DNA of 8,701 nt from SIG701 sp045123975 (GTDB lineage: Bacteria > Bacillota > Clostridia > Oscillospirales > CAG-272). The stretch is taken from the NCBI GenBank assembly GCA_045123975.1, contig JBGVKV010000014.1, positions 1 to 8,701 of the forward strand. Direction: 5' to 3'. The notes beneath the pieces were generated by a model, which saw nothing but the letters and a program-made list of their open reading frames with translations, was not told where the DNA came from and did no database searches. Both the position numbers and the translations under genes were made by a program. Numbering within the stretch: the stretch's first letter is position 1; every line of letters starts with the position of its first letter. Positions 6,490 to 8,701 of the stretch are shown here, piece by piece.

Positions 6490-7773
6490 ATGAAACTGAA
6501 TTACAAGCGCACATTCTTCATCGGACTTGCCTTTATGTCCATCTGCGCCTTCTGGCAGCTGTACGATTATGTAATCCAACTCATTCTGAAATACACCTTC
6601 CACTTCCCGGAAAGTTTGTCCGGCGTGGTTCTGGCGGCAGATAACGTGTTGGCGCTGTTCCTTCTGCCCCTGTTCGGCTCTCTGTCCGACCGGGTCAACA
6701 CACGTCTTGGCCGCCGCACCCCTTTTATTTTGGCAGGAACCGCTGCGGCTGCCGTACTGATGATGCTCATTCCTCGGGCGGACGATACGGTCAATCTTCC
6801 TTTGTTCCTGATAGCTCTGGGATTGCTTCTCGTGGCTATGTCCACTTATCGCTCCCCGGCAGTAGCACTGATGCCCGATCTGACGCCTAAGCCGCTTCGT
6901 TCCTCTGCAAATGCAGTCATCAACCTGATGGGTGCGCTGGGCGGCATCTTCACCTATCTGATCATCATGTTCCTCCTTCCCAAGATCGACGTGAACACCG
7001 GCACCAAGAACGGCAGCTACACCACCGTATTTGCCATCATCGCCGGCTTTATGGTGCTCTCCGCCATTGTGCTCGTGCTGACTGTCCGGGAAAGAAAGCT
7101 TGCGGACGCAATGCCGAAGGAAGAGGAAGAGGTGCCCGTCGGCACCACAGGTGCCAAGCTGGCCCCCGAGGTACGCCGCAGCCTGATCTTTATCCTTCTT
7201 TCCGTTGCCCTGTGGTACATCGCCTACAACGCACTGTCCAGCGCCTATGCCCGCTACGTTCTTGAAATTTGGAATATAGACGAATCCTCCGGTGCGTCCA
7301 TGATGCTGGTGGCTACGGTAGTTGCCACCGCCAGCTACATTCCCGTGGGCATCATCTCCTCCAAACTGGGACGAAAAAAAGTAATCCTCTTCGGCGTAGC
7401 CATTATGACAGCCGCTTATCTTGCCGGCTTCTTCCTCACATCCTATTCCCCCGTGATCTATCTGGTGATGGCTGTGATCGGTATCGGCTGGGCCTCCATC
7501 AACGTAAATTCCTACCCGATGGTAGTGGAAATGTCCACCGGTGCCGACGTGGGCCGCTACACCGGCATTTACTACACCTTCTCCATGGCGGCGCAGATCG
7601 TCACTCCCATTCTCTCCGGCGTGCTGATCGATCTGTTCGGCTACCGCATTCTCTTCCCTTACGCGGTGATCTTCTCCGGCTTGGCCTTCTTCACCATGTG
7701 GCAAGTGCGCCACGGCGATTCCCGTCCTGAGGCGAAGAAATCCGCTCTGGAATATCTGGACAGTGACGACTGA
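6490..7773 (+). CDS. MFS transporter, SLC45/GPH-like (sugar-type), 12 membrane helices
   Basis: This is a major facilitator superfamily permease of the plasma membrane, 427 residues from the chosen start. The loop 2-3 signature GSLSDRVNTRLGRRTPF (63-79) and LTPKPLRSSANAVINLMG (about 131-148) resemble SLC45/sucrose-type and GPH sugar carriers. The second half repeats the loop motif as SSKLGRKKVIL (290-300). The central cytoplasmic loop is about 199-230, acidic in its middle (EEEEV), and the C-terminus is a charged cytoplasmic tail. An in-frame ATG at 6448 was rejected because it overlaps the -10 box (TATAATG) and would not be in the transcript. The ATG at 6490 has a weak A/G-rich binding site (AAAAGAGAA, 6 bases away). 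The stop overlaps the next gene's ATG by one base. The substrate is unknown: sugar or polyol by family, possibly a glycerol-phosphate compound by context. Drug efflux is less likely. Confidence 0.88.
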   Translation: MKLNYKRTFFIGLAFMSICAFWQLYDYVIQLILKYTFHFPESLSGVVLAADNVLALFLLPLFGSLSDRVNTRLGRRTPFILAGTAAAAVLMMLIPRADDTVNLPLFLIALGLLLVAMSTYRSPAVALMPDLTPKPLRSSANAVINLMGALGGIFTYLIIMFLLPKIDVNTGTKNGSYTTVFAIIAGFMVLSAIVLVLTVRERKLADAMPKEEEEVPVGTTGAKLAPEVRRSLIFILLSVALWYIAYNALSSAYARYVLEIWNIDESSGASMMLVATVVATASYIPVGIISSKLGRKKVILFGVAIMTAAYLAGFFLTSYSPVIYLVMAVIGIGWASINVNSYPMVVEMSTGADVGRYTGIYYTFSMAAQIVTPILSGVLIDLFGYRILFPYAVIFSGLAFFTMWQVRHGDSRPEAKKSALEYLDSDD

Positions 7774-8594
7774 TGACGGCAGTATGGATTATCGGCGGCA
7801 CCATAGCCGCCCTTGCAGCAGTTTATTTATTTATGCTCTTCCCCCGTCCGGGTGCGAAAAAGAAATACAGTGCCTTTCTCGGGCAGATCTATGCCCATCG
7901 GGGCGTTTTCGATAACGAAAGCATCCCGGAAAACTCCCTCTCCGCCTTCCGAGGCGCTGTCCGTCTGGGTGTGGGAATTGAGTTCGACATTCACCTCACC
8001 GCCGACGGTGAGGTAGTGGTGTTCCATGATGCCACGCTGCAGCGTATGTGCAACGATCCCCGCCGGATCGCCGAGATGACGCTTCCGGAACTGCGGGCAA
8101 TGTCTCTGCTTAACACCGACGAAAAGATCCCCGCCCTGGAAGAAGTATTGGATTTGGTGGGAGATCGGGTACCGCTGGTCGTGGAATTGAAGGGGGAAAG
8201 CTCCGACACAGCCCTGTGCGACGCGGCTATGCCGATCCTGGAGAAATACGGCACTCGGTACTGCATCGAATCCTTCAATCCCCTCCTGGTCGCCCGATAC
8301 GGAAAACTGGCCCCTCACGTCATGCGGGGTGTGCTGGTAACGAAATTCAAGCGGGACGGAGAGGATCGTGGCGCCCTCGGCGCAGTTTTGCAGAATCTCC
8401 TTTTGAATTTCCTGGCGCGGCCGGATTTCATCGCCGCACGCCATCTGTACGGACGGTATTTTCCCATTTGGCTGTGCCGCAGGCTGGGTGCCGCCACCGT
8501 GGCGTGGACCATCCGCACACGGCAGGAATACGACACCGCCCGGGATGATTTTGACGCATACATCGTGGAAAACGTAATGGAAATGATGAAGTAA
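7773..8594 (+). CDS. Membrane-anchored glycerophosphodiester phosphodiesterase (GDPD)
   Basis: GDPD enzymes hydrolyse glycerophosphodiesters, the deacylation products of phospholipids or parts of teichoic acids, to glycerol-3-phosphate and an alcohol. The 273-residue protein begins with one hydrophobic helix (about 4-22) followed by a positive stretch (RPGAKKK). I read this as a signal anchor rather than a cleaved signal peptide. The TIM-barrel motifs follow in order: AHRG with His42 and Arg43, IPENSLSAF (51-59), EFDIHLTADG with the metal ligands Glu70 and Asp72, VVVFHDATL with the catalytic His85, VVELKGE with Glu138, IESFNP with Glu166, and AWTIRT (244-249). FDAYIVENV closes the barrel. All catalytic residues are present. 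The positive-inside rule leaves the side of the catalytic domain uncertain. The TGATG overlap with the MFS gene and the lack of a strong binding site of its own suggest translational coupling. A terminator follows 4 bases after the stop. Confidence 0.93.
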   Translation: MTAVWIIGGTIAALAAVYLFMLFPRPGAKKKYSAFLGQIYAHRGVFDNESIPENSLSAFRGAVRLGVGIEFDIHLTADGEVVVFHDATLQRMCNDPRRIAEMTLPELRAMSLLNTDEKIPALEEVLDLVGDRVPLVVELKGESSDTALCDAAMPILEKYGTRYCIESFNPLLVARYGKLAPHVMRGVLVTKFKRDGEDRGALGAVLQNLLLNFLARPDFIAARHLYGRYFPIWLCRRLGAATVAWTIRTRQEYDTARDDFDAYIVENVMEMMK

Positions 8595-8598
8595 ACAA

Positions 8599-8628
8599 AA
8601 CCCCTCCCCCGAAATCGGGGGAGGGGTT
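8599..8628. terminator. GC-rich bidirectional terminator after the GDPD gene
   Basis: A perfect 14-bp stem AACCCCTCCCCCG/CGGGGGAGGGGTT (13 bp counted from the AA ends, 8599-8611 with 8616-8628) has an AAAT loop. The T-tract is better on the minus strand (TTTTGTTT) than on the plus strand (TTATCTTATTT). It probably serves both the MFS-GDPD operon and the convergent gene entering from the right. The stem length to rely on is 13 bp. Confidence 0.88.
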
Positions 8629-8635
8629 ATCTTAT

Positions 8636-8701
8636 TTACCGCACCTGGCCGTTGCCGTTTACGAGGTATTTCTCCGTCGTCAGTGCCGTCAGGCCCATGG
8701 G
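8636..8701 (-). CDS. 3' end of an unidentified minus-strand gene
   Basis: On the minus strand a frame open from the window edge ends in TAA at 8638-8636, only 7 bases before the terminator hairpin. The 21 visible residues read PMGLTALTTEKYLVNGNGQVR. The spacing to a hairpin with a good minus-strand T-tract supports a real gene end. I do not recognise the protein. The KYLVNGNGQ stretch is faintly like the K-W/Y-Y-x-x-N-x-x-G units of cell-wall-binding or surface-repeat proteins, but 21 residues are too few to assign it. Confidence 0.5.
   Translation of the reverse strand, partial: PMGLTALTTEKYLVNGNGQVR

Noticed and set aside
6466..7713. 415-codon open frame on the minus strand opposite the MFS gene
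   Set aside because: It is rich in Gly, His and Gln, as expected from the complement of hydrophobic codons. It has no domain motifs, and the MFS gene on the other strand is unambiguous.

Overview
The window looks like ordinary chromosome from a moderately GC-rich, low-redundancy Firmicute, most likely a Clostridia gut-type lineage. Supporting signs are strong Shine-Dalgarno sites, SigA-type TTGACA/TATAAT promoters with TGn extensions, compact hairpin terminators, the Firmicute pairing of an NrnA-type DHH phosphoesterase with TruB, and a YhaO/YhaN nuclease-ATPase pair. The species cannot be named from this sequence. I see no tRNA, rRNA, CRISPR array, insertion sequence or phage gene, and no non-coding stretch longer than about 185 bases.

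Left block, plus strand, 2-1641. The 3' part of an nrnA-like DHH/DHHA1 phosphoesterase overlaps the start of truB (tRNA pseudouridine-55 synthase) by one base. A strong intrinsic terminator ends the unit. In many Firmicutes ribF follows truB; here it does not.

Middle block, plus strand, 1687-5278. An extended -10 promoter, preceded by a tandem 9-bp A-rich repeat, drives two genes. They are a YhaO/SbcD-like metallophosphoesterase and a YhaN/SbcC-like coiled-coil ATPase with a two-helix membrane hairpin in its middle. Together they would form a membrane-tethered relative of the SbcCD DNA-processing complex. A hairpin with U-tracts on both strands ends this block and also ends the convergent gene that follows.

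Minus-strand gene, 5281-6385. A single integral-membrane acyltransferase (acyltransferase-3 family) has its own near-consensus promoter, divergent from the next operon.

Right block, plus strand, 6420-8628. A consensus promoter drives an MFS transporter (SLC45/GPH-like) whose stop codon overlaps the start of a membrane-anchored glycerophosphodiester phosphodiesterase. This suggests uptake or export linked to glycerophosphodiester or lipid-headgroup turnover. A GC-rich bidirectional terminator follows. The last 66 bases hold the 3' end of an unidentified minus-strand gene.

No clearly undescribed system was found. The points most worth a second look are the membrane-tethered YhaON pair, the MFS-GDPD coupling, the divergent promoter region with a corrected MFS start, and the repeat array upstream of the yhaO promoter.
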